From Candidatus Bathyarchaeota archaeon B23 (GTDB lineage: Archaea; Thermoproteota; Bathyarchaeia; TCS64; B23), in NCBI GenBank assembly GCA_001593875.1, contig LUCA01000065.1, positions 1 to 6,150 on the forward strand: 6,150 nt of DNA, in the 5' to 3' direction. The notes beneath the pieces were generated by a model. It was not told where the DNA came from. It worked only from the letters and a program-made list of their open reading frames with translations, and searched no databases. Position numbers and translations under genes: made by a program. Below are positions 1-5,934 of this stretch, one piece after another (positions within the stretch are counted from its first letter, which is position 1; the number at the start of each line of letters is the position of its first letter).

Positions 1-905
1 TAGATGGCCCTGGCGGCCTCCACGAGGGCCCCCTGCTCCTCATCCGTCAGCTCGCTCCATAGGTCGGGTCCGAGGCTCTGGCCGACATGGATGGGGACGT
101 TGACGTTCACCTCCTCCGGTATCCCCGGCATCCTCCTGGAGACGGCGACGCTGTAGACCTCCCGTCGATCCTGGAGGATGGACCGGACGATGTCCCTGAA
201 GGCCGATGCGGGCCCGTATTCGGTGCCGCCGATGGTGTCCACGATCCTCTTCGAGACCCCTCGGAGGTATTCTACGACGGCCCCTCGATCTAGGGTTTTA
301 CCCGTCGATGCGAGATACTCCTCGAGGGGTTGGCCCCCTATGCGGACCGTCGACCATAGGGGGTAGGCGGCCTTCCCGTGTTCCCCTCCGACGTAGCCCT
401 CCACCCTGGAGTAGGGGACGGCCAGCTCCATGGCCAGCTTGGCCCTGAACCTCAGCGTGTCGGCGTGGTCTCCGGTGCTGATGACGTAGCTCTCACCCGA
501 GACCCTCTTGAAGAGGGTGGCCATGGCGTCGACGGGGTTTGAGACCACCACCCATCTGGCGCCCCGGTTCCTCGGCGGCATCACCTCGGCGATGTAGGCG
601 ATGGTCCTGGCGTTCTCGGGGACTAGGTCTCTGCGGCTCATCTTTACGCCGGGTATCCGAGGCTTTCCAGCCGTGACGACGACGAGGTCCGCCCCTGAGA
701 CCTCCTCATCTCGCTCATAGGCGTTTATCTCCACGTCGAGCTTGAGGCTGGTGGCCGCATGCTTCAACTCCTCGCCGAAGGCCCAGGCGAGGCCGGGCTT
801 CACGTCGACGAGGGACAACTCCTCGGCGAGGCCCTCGCAGAGGAGGGTGTAGGCCGTCGGCCTCCCCACCCTCCCGGTTCCCACGACGGCGATGTGGTGG
901 CCCAT
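1..905 (-). CDS. mdh: Malate/lactate dehydrogenase family protein, probably malate dehydrogenase; C-terminus cut by window edge
   Basis: Predicted to interconvert malate and oxaloacetate with NAD(H) in the cytoplasm. The 301 visible residues, open to the window edge, cover nearly the whole family fold. The N-terminal Rossmann fold carries GTGRVG (residues 9-14). Asp34 ends the second strand (SLVDVKPG), which usually favours NAD over NADP. The substrate loop is AGKPRIPG (79-86), with Arg83 where malate dehydrogenases have Arg and lactate dehydrogenases have Gln. SNPVD (122-126), the Asp149/Arg152 pair in ADTLRFR and the catalytic His176 in GGEHG are all present. Two oddities: the loop has two extra residues before SRRDL, and the usual Asp after HG is Lys178. 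The ATG at 905 is the only sensible start: it follows an AGGTGAT ribosome site and lies about 24 bases below a TATA box. It diverges from the gene at 958. Family is secure; substrate is inferred. Confidence 0.9.
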   Translation of the reverse strand, partial: MGHHIAVVGTGRVGRPTAYTLLCEGLAEELSLVDVKPGLAWAFGEELKHAATSLKLDVEINAYERDEEVSGADLVVVTAGKPRIPGVKMSRRDLVPENARTIAYIAEVMPPRNRGARWVVVSNPVDAMATLFKRVSGESYVISTGDHADTLRFRAKLAMELAVPYSRVEGYVGGEHGKAAYPLWSTVRIGGQPLEEYLASTGKTLDRGAVVEYLRGVSKRIVDTIGGTEYGPASAFRDIVRSILQDRREVYSVAVSRRMPGIPEEVNVNVPIHVGQSLGPDLWSELTDEEQGALVEAARAI

Positions 906-924
906 CCCATCACCTTCGCCGTGG

Positions 925-933
925 AGATATAAA
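925..933. promoter_or_regulatory. TATA box apparently shared by two divergent genes
   Basis: AGATATAAA on plus reads TTTATATCT on minus. It is the only A/T-rich stretch well placed in the 52 bp between the two starts. Its centre is about 24 bases from the minus-strand ATG at 905 and about 29 from the plus-strand TTG at 958. Archaeal transcription normally starts about 25 bases from the TATA centre, so it could serve both genes with nearly leaderless transcripts. No clear purine-rich BRE is visible on either side, so the preferred direction cannot be read. Confidence 0.5.
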
Positions 934-957
934 GGGGTGTGCCCTAAAACCCCTGGA

Positions 958-1308
958 TTGAAGCCCTATCACTATGTGAGGTTTAGGTGGTGGAGGGGCC
1001 TAGACCTCAGGGAGGTGGCGGGGGAGCTGGGGGAGGAGTCCTTCCAGGTGGAGCTCCTCGATATGCCCAGCGGCGAGGGGGATATCGCCCTCGGCAGAGG
1101 CGATCGGGAGGGGTTGAGGGTGAAGGCTGACACCCTATATGCCCGCCTCTCCCCCTACAGGGCGACGCTCTACCAGCGATCTCCGGCCCCCTTCACCCAG
1201 CGGGACCTGGAGCTGAGGCGCCGCATCCTGGAGCTCTACCCCAGGGATAGGCCTACGATCTTCCCCTGGTCCTTCAGCGTCGAGCCCCCCTTCCAGGTGG
1301 AGGAGTAG
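958..1308 (+). CDS. Hypothetical protein, 116 residues, divergent from the malate dehydrogenase-like gene
   Basis: I do not recognise this family. The reading frame is convincing: nearly all third positions are G or C and the AGG/GAG/CTC codon choice matches the confident genes nearby. The protein is soluble-looking, with no signal peptide, membrane segment, or metal motif. It is rich in aromatic residues and arginine at the N-terminus (YHYVRFRWWRGLDLREVA), has a charged middle, a likely amphipathic helix near residues 80-95 (TQRDLELRRRILELYP) and a Pro/Phe-rich acidic tail. I chose the TTG at 958 because it lies about 29 bases below the TATA box, giving a near-leaderless transcript. The frame stays open back to an ATG at 892, but that would begin inside the divergent dehydrogenase gene and translate the promoter. 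A GTG at 937 is also possible. Function is unknown. Confidence 0.65.
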   Translation: MKPYHYVRFRWWRGLDLREVAGELGEESFQVELLDMPSGEGDIALGRGDREGLRVKADTLYARLSPYRATLYQRSPAPFTQRDLELRRRILELYPRDRPTIFPWSFSVEPPFQVEE

Positions 1309-1320
1309 GGCTTTAGGCCT

Positions 1321-1346
1321 TCAATTTTTTATTCAAAAGATTTTTC
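1321..1346 (+). terminator. T-rich tract, likely transcription stop after the 958-1308 gene
   Basis: Two T runs (T6 at 1325-1330 and T5 at 1341-1345) begin 16 bases after the stop codon. Archaeal transcription often ends at such U-rich tracts without a hairpin. The same A/T-rich block may also hold the promoter for the small gene at 1375, since its centre is about 35-40 bases upstream of that ATG. Confidence 0.5.
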
Positions 1347-1374
1347 CCTCGGTTCCATAAGCATTAAATCCTTG

Positions 1375-1503
1375 ATGAGTCAGCGGTGTCCCATCCTCCC
1401 CAACTACCACACCGATAAGCATGGCCGATGCTCCCGATACATCCTCTGCAGCATCCAGGGGAGGACTAAGGACCCCCGATGCCCGGCGAAGGGGGCGAGG
1501 TAG
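1375..1503 (+). CDS. Small basic four-cysteine protein, 42 residues, candidate metal-binding
   Basis: A short frame from ATG 1375 to TAG 1501 encodes 42 residues starting MSQRCPILPNYHTDKHGRC. About 34 of 42 codons end in G or C, like the confident genes, while the opposite-strand frame here has mixed third positions; this is why I call it a gene. Cysteines fall at 5, 19, 25 and 36, with histidines at 12 and 16, and two of the cysteines are in Cys-Pro pairs (5-6 and 36-37). This could form a small zinc- or iron-binding knuckle, but the spacing matches no standard zinc ribbon. The protein is strongly basic, which would suit RNA or ribosome binding. It ends 27 bases before the eL33 gene on the same strand, so co-transcription is likely. 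There is no clear ribosome site, and a TTG at 1372 is an in-frame alternative start. Function unknown. Confidence 0.6.
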   Translation: MSQRCPILPNYHTDKHGRCSRYILCSIQGRTKDPRCPAKGAR

Positions 1504-1530
1504 GAGGGAGAAACATGTCCCAGGGAGGGG

Positions 1531-1776
1531 GTGATACTCAACTATAGGACTGGCCCCAAGACCCAGAGGCCTAGGGAGTGCCTCGTAAGGCCCCTGGGCG
1601 TAGGGCCGAGGGAGGCTGGAGGCCTCATAGGGTGGAGGGTGGATTGGCCGGCCGACGAGCCGAAGATAAGGGGGAGAGTCCTCTCCCTCCACGGCCGTGG
1701 AGGGGTTCTGAGGGTGAGATTCCAGCGGGGAGTTCCGGGGCAGGCCCTGGGGAGCCGGGTGAGACTCTATAAATAG
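1531..1776 (+). CDS. rpl35ae: 50S ribosomal protein eL33 (L35Ae)
   Basis: A structural protein of the archaeal and eukaryotic large ribosomal subunit. The 81 residues match the family along their length: ILNYRTGPKTQ at the N-terminus, the central GWRVDW segment, IRGRV, LHGRGGVLRVRF at 53-64, and the signature RGVPGQALGSRVRL at 66-79. This is the usual length for archaeal members. The frame starts at a GTG directly after a purine-rich ribosome site (GGGAGGGG, 1523-1530). The nearby ATG at 1515 is out of frame, and the frame closes upstream at the TAG ending the 42-residue gene, so GTG 1531 is the only plausible start. The gene probably shares a transcript with that small gene. It converges on the DUF917 gene, with 27 bp between their stops. 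Identification rests on recognised family motifs. Confidence 0.92.
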   Translation: MILNYRTGPKTQRPRECLVRPLGVGPREAGGLIGWRVDWPADEPKIRGRVLSLHGRGGVLRVRFQRGVPGQALGSRVRLYK

Positions 1777-1793
1777 AGGGGTTTCACGCCCTC
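1765..1793. terminator. Two short inverted repeats between convergent genes, possible bidirectional stop
   Basis: CTCTAT-AA-ATAGAG (1765-1778) is a perfect 6-bp inverted repeat across the eL33 stop codon. It is followed by GAGGG (1776-1780) and CCCTC (1789-1793), a second 5-bp repeat with an 8-base loop. They share bases, so the RNA could form only one at a time. Lying between convergent genes makes a stop or 3'-end role possible, but there is no T run, so support is weak. Confidence 0.25.
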
Positions 1794-1803
1794 CGTAGAT
1801 CGC

Positions 1804-2871
1804 TCACTCCCTCAGGAAGCCCTTTAAGTGTTGGATCATCGGCTTCCCCAGCGCCCTCTCCACGGGCTCGTAGACCTCTGGATAGCGTACTCCATCTCCC
1901 GTGGGTATCCGCTCCTTCGGGACGACGGTGACGTAGACGGTGTCTCCCTCCTCCACGGCGGCCGAGGTGATGGGCCTCCCCTCCAGGTCGAAGGTGGAGA
2001 TGAGATCTGGGAAGGTGGCCACCCTATGGCCGCCGTGTTCGAGGGTCATATACTCGTTGAGGAAGGTGAGTTCATAGTTCTCCCCCTCGGCCTCAACCTC
2101 CAGGAGGCCGACGTCGAAGCCCCCACGGGTCTCCAGATGCTTCCTCCCCACCCTACAACGGCAGAGGATCCACCCCCCGAGGAAGTCCATCGCCGCCCTC
2201 ACCGCCTCCTCACCCCCCTCCCTCAGGGCCTTCAGGGCGTGATGCCCCAGCTCCAGGGCCTTGGAGAGGGCCCCAGGGGCTCCATGCTCCACGGCGTAGC
2301 TCAGCGCGATGGGGTCCCTCGCCATGGCGACGATGCCCCTCTCGGAGGCCACCATCCTGGCTATCCGGCTGGTCGCCTCCACCGAGCCCCACGCCAACAC
2401 CTCGACGCCCTCGGCGACCACGGCCTTCACCGATCGGTAGCCCTCCAATCGATGTAGGCCCATGCTCCCCATCACCGCCGTGGGGTGCGCCCTCCCGTCG
2501 CAGGGGGCGTCGACGACGGGCAGCCCCAGGGCGGCGGCGGGAAGCCATCCCCCGAAGCTGTTGTAGCCCCCATTCTCGGCCGCTATGACGCCCTCGAAGT
2601 CCACGCCCGCCTCCCAGAGGAGCTGAGCCGCCCTGATGAAGCCGCTGGGCTTCATCCCACCCCTCTGCGTAGGGGCCCCCAGGGCGACGACCGTCGCGAC
2701 CACGGCGTCCTCGGGGAGCTCCTCCGGCGGGTAGAGCCAGATGTCCCCGATCTCTAGGGCTAGAAGCCCCTTCCTCCGCCCGCCCTCGGGGGAGCCTCCT
2801 CCTCCGCCGCCGAGGATGGCTCCGCCTAGGGATAGGGCCTCCACATCCTCCTCTGTGATCCTCCTCGGCAA
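1804..2871 (-). CDS. DUF917 family protein (S-Me-THD, S-methyl thiohydantoin desulfurase-like domain)
   Basis: A full-length member (355 residues) of the DUF917 family, often found beside hydantoin- and amino-acid-related catabolic genes; the exact reaction of this copy is not known. Visible hallmarks are the glycine-rich loop GGAILGGGGGGSPEGG (16-31), the central ENGGYNSFGGWLPAAALGLP (99-118), followed by VVDAPCDGRAHP (119-130) in place of the family's usual PVVDxDxxGRAxP, and a C-terminal half with TFPDLI (286-291) and the late strand GDTVYVTVVP (309-318). A Cys-x-Cys pair sits at 237/239. There is no signal peptide or membrane segment, so it is probably cytoplasmic. The start is a TTG with a weak GGGTGGT ribosome site just upstream. 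It lies 54 bp after the fused oxidoreductase gene on the same strand, so it may belong to that operon and act on a related substrate; that link is inference. Confidence 0.82.
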   Translation of the reverse strand: MPRRITEEDVEALSLGGAILGGGGGGSPEGGRRKGLLALEIGDIWLYPPEELPEDAVVATVVALGAPTQRGGMKPSGFIRAAQLLWEAGVDFEGVIAAENGGYNSFGGWLPAAALGLPVVDAPCDGRAHPTAVMGSMGLHRLEGYRSVKAVVAEGVEVLAWGSVEATSRIARMVASERGIVAMARDPIALSYAVEHGAPGALSKALELGHHALKALREGGEEAVRAAMDFLGGWILCRCRVGRKHLETRGGFDVGLLEVEAEGENYELTFLNEYMTLEHGGHRVATFPDLISTFDLEGRPITSAAVEEGDTVYVTVVPKERIPTGDGVRYPEVYEPVERALGKPMIQHLKGFLRE

Positions 2872-2901
2872 GCAACCACCCTAAGGGAGTTGGAGCCTCA
2901 G

Positions 2902-2934
2902 CCTAAAACGGTTGTGAAAAAGGGGTTATTTATA
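2902..2934 (-). promoter_or_regulatory. Possible promoter for the DUF917 gene, overlapping the end of the upstream gene
   Basis: On minus, TATAAATAA (2934-2926) includes the stop codon of the fused oxidoreductase gene and would place a transcript start near 2904, giving a leader of about 33 bases. A second A/T element, CGTTTTAGG (2910-2902), would give a start near 2880. A T5 run (2921-2917) between them could stop part of the upstream transcription. Read-through from the operon is equally possible. Confidence 0.35.
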
Positions 2935-5037
2935 CCAGGGGAGCTTCCCCATCTCCTCCAGCTTCAGCCAGCTCTCCCAGCTCTCGTTGACCCACCGCTG
3001 AATCTCCTCTATCTGCTCATCGGTTAGATGCCTGAACCTGCCCTGAAGCCTTAGATACTCCTTTATCGGCCTCAGCTTCTTCGGCTTCACGTTGATCTTC
3101 ACCCTCCCCTCCTCGATCTCGATGAGGGGCCAGGCGCCCGTCAGCACCGCCAGCCTCGCCACCTCCACGGTCTTCTCAGGCGGATAATACCACCCCGTCG
3201 GGCAGGGCGCCTGGATGTGGATGTAGGCCAACCCCTTACCCGCCGATGTGATCTCGGCTGCCCTCTTAACCTTACGCCTCAGATCCGGTATGAAGGCTAT
3301 CGAGGCCGTCGCCACGTAGGGTATTCCATGGGCCGCCATGATTAGGGGGACGTTCTTAGGCCTCTCACCCTTACCCCTCCAGACCTTACCGGCCGGAGTC
3401 GTCGTAGTCCTCGCGAAGAGGGGGGTCGACCCGCTCCGCTGGATGCCCGTATTCATGTAGGCCTCGTTGTCGTAGCAGATCCAGATGATGGACTCCCCCC
3501 GCTCGGCGGCGCCGGAGAGGGCCTGGAGCCCTATGTCGACGGTGCCCCCGTCGCCGGCGAAGCTGACGACGTGAACCTTGTCGGCCTTACCCTTCAGCTT
3601 GTAAGCCCTATAGAAGCCTGTCTGATAGCCGGCCGTGGCGGCGTAGTTGGCGAGTATCCATGGGACGCCGACGACGCTGGCGTAGTTGACGCCAGCGCAG
3701 TTTGGCGGGTCGACGATGACGGTGTTGGGCCCTAGGACGTCGAGCACATGCCTTATGATGATGCTGGCCCCACAGCCCGTGCAGCCCCCGCTCCCGGGGT
3801 AGATGACCCTCTTCTCCTTGAGGGGGATGATCCTCGCCGTCGGCTGATAGGGATGCTCGACGTACTCCACCTCCCTCTCCACCCTCCCCCGCTCAGCCGT
3901 CTTCAGAACCCTCTCACCCATCTCGACGAAGTCCATGGTGGAGATGTCGTCGCCCCCCATGCCGGCGATGAAGTCGACTAGTAGGGGCCTCTCCTCCAGG
4001 GAGTAGAGGGCCGACTTCAGGTCGGCGAAGAGGCCTCCACCCCCCGTGCCGTGGAGCATCATCCTGTCCACGACGCCGATGGCGTCGACCCTCTCGGCGA
4101 GCGCCCTGAACTCCTCGATGGGGAAGGGCCTCAACGTCTTCACCTTCACCAGCCCTATGCGGCGGCCCTCGCCCTGCAGCCTGTCGATGGCCCTGCGGGC
4201 GGCCGTCGTCATGGAGCCCATGGTGACGAGGAGCGTGTCGACGTCGTCGCACCTATACTCCTCGATGAGGCCCCCATAGCTGCGGCCGAAGCGCCTCCCA
4301 AACTCCTCGTCCACCTCCTTGATGACGGCCTTGGCGTCGTGGAGTATCTCCTCGTAGATCCTCCTGTAGGTGGTGTGGAGGGGCGGCGGCAGGCCTGCGG
4401 CTGGGCCGAAGTCCCTCAGCGTCGGGTCCACCGAGTGCTCCGGCTCGTAGGGTGGCAGGAAGTCGTCCACCTCCCCCTGATCGGGTATCTCCACCCTCTC
4501 GTTGGAGTAGGAGAGGTAGAAGCCGTCTAGGCAGAGCATCGCCGGCAGCATCACACGCTTGTCCTCAGCGATCTTGTAGAGCTGGATGACGGTGTCGAGG
4601 CACTCCTGATTGCTCTCGACGAATTGGATGACCCAGCCGAGGTTGAGCTCCGGCATCACATCCGAGTAGTCGGGCTGGATGGACCAGAACCAGCCTAGGG
4701 TCCTGTTGGCGATGGCCATCAACAGCGGCGTCCTGTAGGCCGGGGCCTGGGCGACGCACTCATGCATGTAGGCCAGGCCCTGGGAGTTGGTCGCCGTGAA
4801 GGTCCTCACGCCGGCGAGGGAGAGGCCGATGGCGACGCCCATGGCGGTGTGCTCTCCCTCGGCGTGGATATACTCAGCCTCCAGCTCCCCATTGGCTATG
4901 AAGTCGGCTAGATACTCGACGATGGTCGTCTGCGGGGTGATGGGGAAGAGGGAGATGCCCTCAACCCTCGAGAGCTTCACGCCGTAGGCGACCGCCTTAT
5001 TCCCGGGCATAACATCTACTTCCGGCATCCCGATCAC
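2926..5037 (-). CDS. porAB: 2-oxoacid:ferredoxin oxidoreductase, fused alpha and beta subunits (pyruvate-type)
   Basis: Core of an enzyme converting a 2-oxoacid, such as pyruvate, and CoA to acyl-CoA, CO2 and reduced ferredoxin. The 703 residues join two proteins normally made separately. Residues 10-385 are alpha: FPITPQTTIVEYL (31-43), the HAEGEHTAMGVAIGLSLAG run (58-76), TATNSQG (81-87), DGFYLSYS (171-178), GRSYGGLIEEY (251-261) and the C-terminal transketolase-like domain with RPFPIEEF (303-310). Residues about 405-703 are beta: cluster cysteines 419, 422, 447 and 612, the thiamine-diphosphate motif GDGGTVDIG (495-503) with DNEAYMNTG (523-531), and APCPTGW (610-616). No stop or frame change lies at the junction. 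The GTG start overlaps the delta stop (GTGA); ATG 5028, three codons in, is an alternative. The alpha segment GWFWSIQPDYSD (115-126) differs from the usual NIW-x-DHSD form. Substrate cannot be fixed from sequence. Confidence 0.93.
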   Translation of the reverse strand: MIGMPEVDVMPGNKAVAYGVKLSRVEGISLFPITPQTTIVEYLADFIANGELEAEYIHAEGEHTAMGVAIGLSLAGVRTFTATNSQGLAYMHECVAQAPAYRTPLLMAIANRTLGWFWSIQPDYSDVMPELNLGWVIQFVESNQECLDTVIQLYKIAEDKRVMLPAMLCLDGFYLSYSNERVEIPDQGEVDDFLPPYEPEHSVDPTLRDFGPAAGLPPPLHTTYRRIYEEILHDAKAVIKEVDEEFGRRFGRSYGGLIEEYRCDDVDTLLVTMGSMTTAARRAIDRLQGEGRRIGLVKVKTLRPFPIEEFRALAERVDAIGVVDRMMLHGTGGGGLFADLKSALYSLEERPLLVDFIAGMGGDDISTMDFVEMGERVLKTAERGRVEREVEYVEHPYQPTARIIPLKEKRVIYPGSGGCTGCGASIIIRHVLDVLGPNTVIVDPPNCAGVNYASVVGVPWILANYAATAGYQTGFYRAYKLKGKADKVHVVSFAGDGGTVDIGLQALSGAAERGESIIWICYDNEAYMNTGIQRSGSTPLFARTTTTPAGKVWRGKGERPKNVPLIMAAHGIPYVATASIAFIPDLRRKVKRAAEITSAGKGLAYIHIQAPCPTGWYYPPEKTVEVARLAVLTGAWPLIEIEEGRVKINVKPKKLRPIKEYLRLQGRFRHLTDEQIEEIQRWVNESWESWLKLEEMGKLPWYK

Positions 5038-5321
5038 TCCCTCACCATCTCAATCGCCTCGACGGGGCACTCGTTGCCGCAGATCCCACAGCCCTTACAG
5101 AACCTGGGATCCAGCTCAGGGCCCCTCTCACCCTTCGAGAGGGCGGCCTCAGGGCAGTAGGTGACGCAGAGCCAGCACTTGGTGCACCTCTCATAGTCGA
5201 TCTTGGGGGAGAAGATCTTCCAGTCGCCGACGTACATCCCCCCGGAGACTCCGCCGCCCCCGAGGGGGCCACCCCTGAGGACTAGGCCCTTGATGCCGAA
5301 GGGAGGCTCCTCACGGCTCAT
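5034..5321 (-). CDS. porD: 2-oxoacid:ferredoxin oxidoreductase delta subunit, 2x[4Fe-4S] ferredoxin type
   Basis: Electron-carrying subunit that passes electrons from the thiamine-diphosphate site in alpha-beta to external ferredoxin. The 95 residues hold two classic [4Fe-4S] motifs, Cys46-x2-Cys49-x2-Cys52-x3-Cys56-Pro and Cys75-x2-Cys78-x2-Cys81-x3-Cys85-Pro. The preceding GDWKIFSPKID (32-42) matches the GDWR-x-PxID lead-in typical of this subunit and sets it apart from a free ferredoxin. The first 30 residues are glycine-rich and probably flexible. The ATG is preceded by a strong GAGGAGGTGA ribosome site (about 5337-5328) lying inside the end of the gamma gene. It overlaps gamma by 11 bases and the fused alpha-beta gene by 4, so translation of the three is probably coupled. 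All eight cluster cysteines are intact. Confidence 0.95.
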   Translation of the reverse strand: MSREEPPFGIKGLVLRGGPLGGGGVSGGMYVGDWKIFSPKIDYERCTKCWLCVTYCPEAALSKGERGPELDPRFCKGCGICGNECPVEAIEMVRE

Positions 5322-5865
5322 AGATGCTCACCTCCTCAAACCCCCTCCTCGCCGCCACGACGTTCTTCTCGGCCACCTCGCCGGAGAACCTCCTCCTTAT
5401 GGCCTTCTCGATGGACTCCAGCTTCAACATCCCCGTCGTCCTGGCGAAGGCGCCCAGCAGCGCCGTGTTGGGTATGGGCCTGCCGAAGCTCTCCAGGGCG
5501 ATGGTGGTGGCGTCGACGACGCCGATCTTGACCTCGGCCTTCAGCTCCTTCAAGGCCTCCTCGGCGGAGAGCTCCGTGTTCCAGACGATGACGCCGTCGC
5601 TCTTCAGGCCGAGGGTGACGTCGACGGCCCTGGGTATCTCGGGGTCCAGGACCAGGACGACGTCGGGCGTATAGACGTAACACCTCGTCGCCTCCTCCAT
5701 CTCCCCTATCTGGGCGAAGGCGACGACGGGTGAACCCCTCCTGGCTGAGCCGTAGAAGGGGAAGGCCCTACAATACTTGCCCTCGTAGACGGCCGCTAGG
5801 GCTATCATCTCGCCGCTGGCTACTACCCCCTGGCCACCCCTACCGTGCAGCCTTATCTCGATCAT
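5311..5865 (-). CDS. porG: 2-oxoacid:ferredoxin oxidoreductase gamma subunit
   Basis: Gamma subunit, usually thought to take part in CoA handling and complex assembly. The 184 residues are the normal length for a separate gamma protein. The family opening is clear: EIRLHGRGGQGVVASGEMIA (residues 3-22). It is followed by FPFYGSARRGSPVVAFAQIG (35-54), equivalent to the usual fG-x-eRRG-xPV-x-aF segment, then the strand and turn PDVVLVLDPE (67-76), and NTALLGAFARTTGM (132-145) near the C-terminus. It is the first gene of the operon, ahead of delta and the fused alpha-beta gene. The ATG at 5865 has a GGAGG ribosome site at 5881-5877, about 11 bases upstream, immediately after a long inverted repeat in the presumed leader. 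Assignment to the gamma family is firm; whether the complex uses pyruvate, 2-oxoisovalerate or another 2-oxoacid is open. Confidence 0.94.
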   Translation of the reverse strand: MIEIRLHGRGGQGVVASGEMIALAAVYEGKYCRAFPFYGSARRGSPVVAFAQIGEMEEATRCYVYTPDVVLVLDPEIPRAVDVTLGLKSDGVIVWNTELSAEEALKELKAEVKIGVVDATTIALESFGRPIPNTALLGAFARTTGMLKLESIEKAIRRRFSGEVAEKNVVAARRGFEEVSIYEP

Positions 5866-5881
5866 CTACATCAGAACCTCC

Positions 5882-5919
5882 GAGAAGAAGTCGGGGTCTA
5901 TACATCTCCGACTCTTCTC
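5882..5919 (-). promoter_or_regulatory. Long inverted repeat in the leader of the oxidoreductase operon
   Basis: The plus-strand arms are GAGAAGAAGTCGG (5882-5894) and CCGACTCTTCTC (5908-5919): 12 paired bases with one bulged base and a 13-base loop. On minus the repeat ends right at the GGAGG ribosome site of porG (5881-5877). The best TATA box would start transcription at about 5913, so the repeat is either a hairpin at the very 5' end of the mRNA or a palindromic DNA operator over the start site. No T run follows it, which argues against a simple terminator. Confidence 0.5.
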
Positions 5920-5934
5920 CATACCCCCACCGCG

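Noticed and set aside
892..957. N-terminal extension of the 116-residue protein to ATG 892
   Set aside because: It would begin inside the divergent dehydrogenase gene and translate the shared TATA box; the TTG at 958 fits promoter spacing.
1309..1380. C/D-box small RNA suggested by TTGATGAG near 1372
   Set aside because: No CTGA box D at a suitable distance and no second box pair; the sequence is better explained as the start of the 42-residue gene.
1410..1485. Repeated CCGAT pentamers as a possible short repeat array
   Set aside because: Only about four irregularly spaced copies within coding sequence; codon choice explains them.
1333..1692. 119-residue minus-strand frame under the small gene and eL33, with a plausible-looking C-terminal stretch (MLIGVVVGEDGTPL)
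   Set aside because: It lies opposite two plus-strand frames with strong G/C third positions, one of them a certain ribosomal protein. Its own third positions are mixed.
1828..2457. 209-residue plus-strand frame
   Set aside because: It is a mirror of the DUF917 gene, whose product matches a known family along its length.
2210..2875. 221-residue minus-strand frame, very rich in Gly and Arg
   Set aside because: It is the shifted frame of the DUF917 gene; the Arg/Gly-rich composition is typical of frame shadows in GC-rich DNA.
4051..4530. 159-residue plus-strand frame
   Set aside because: It is antisense to the conserved alpha-subunit region and shows no recognisable motif.
5203..5733. 176-residue plus-strand frame
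   Set aside because: It is antisense to porD and porG, both certain; proline-rich and low in motif content.
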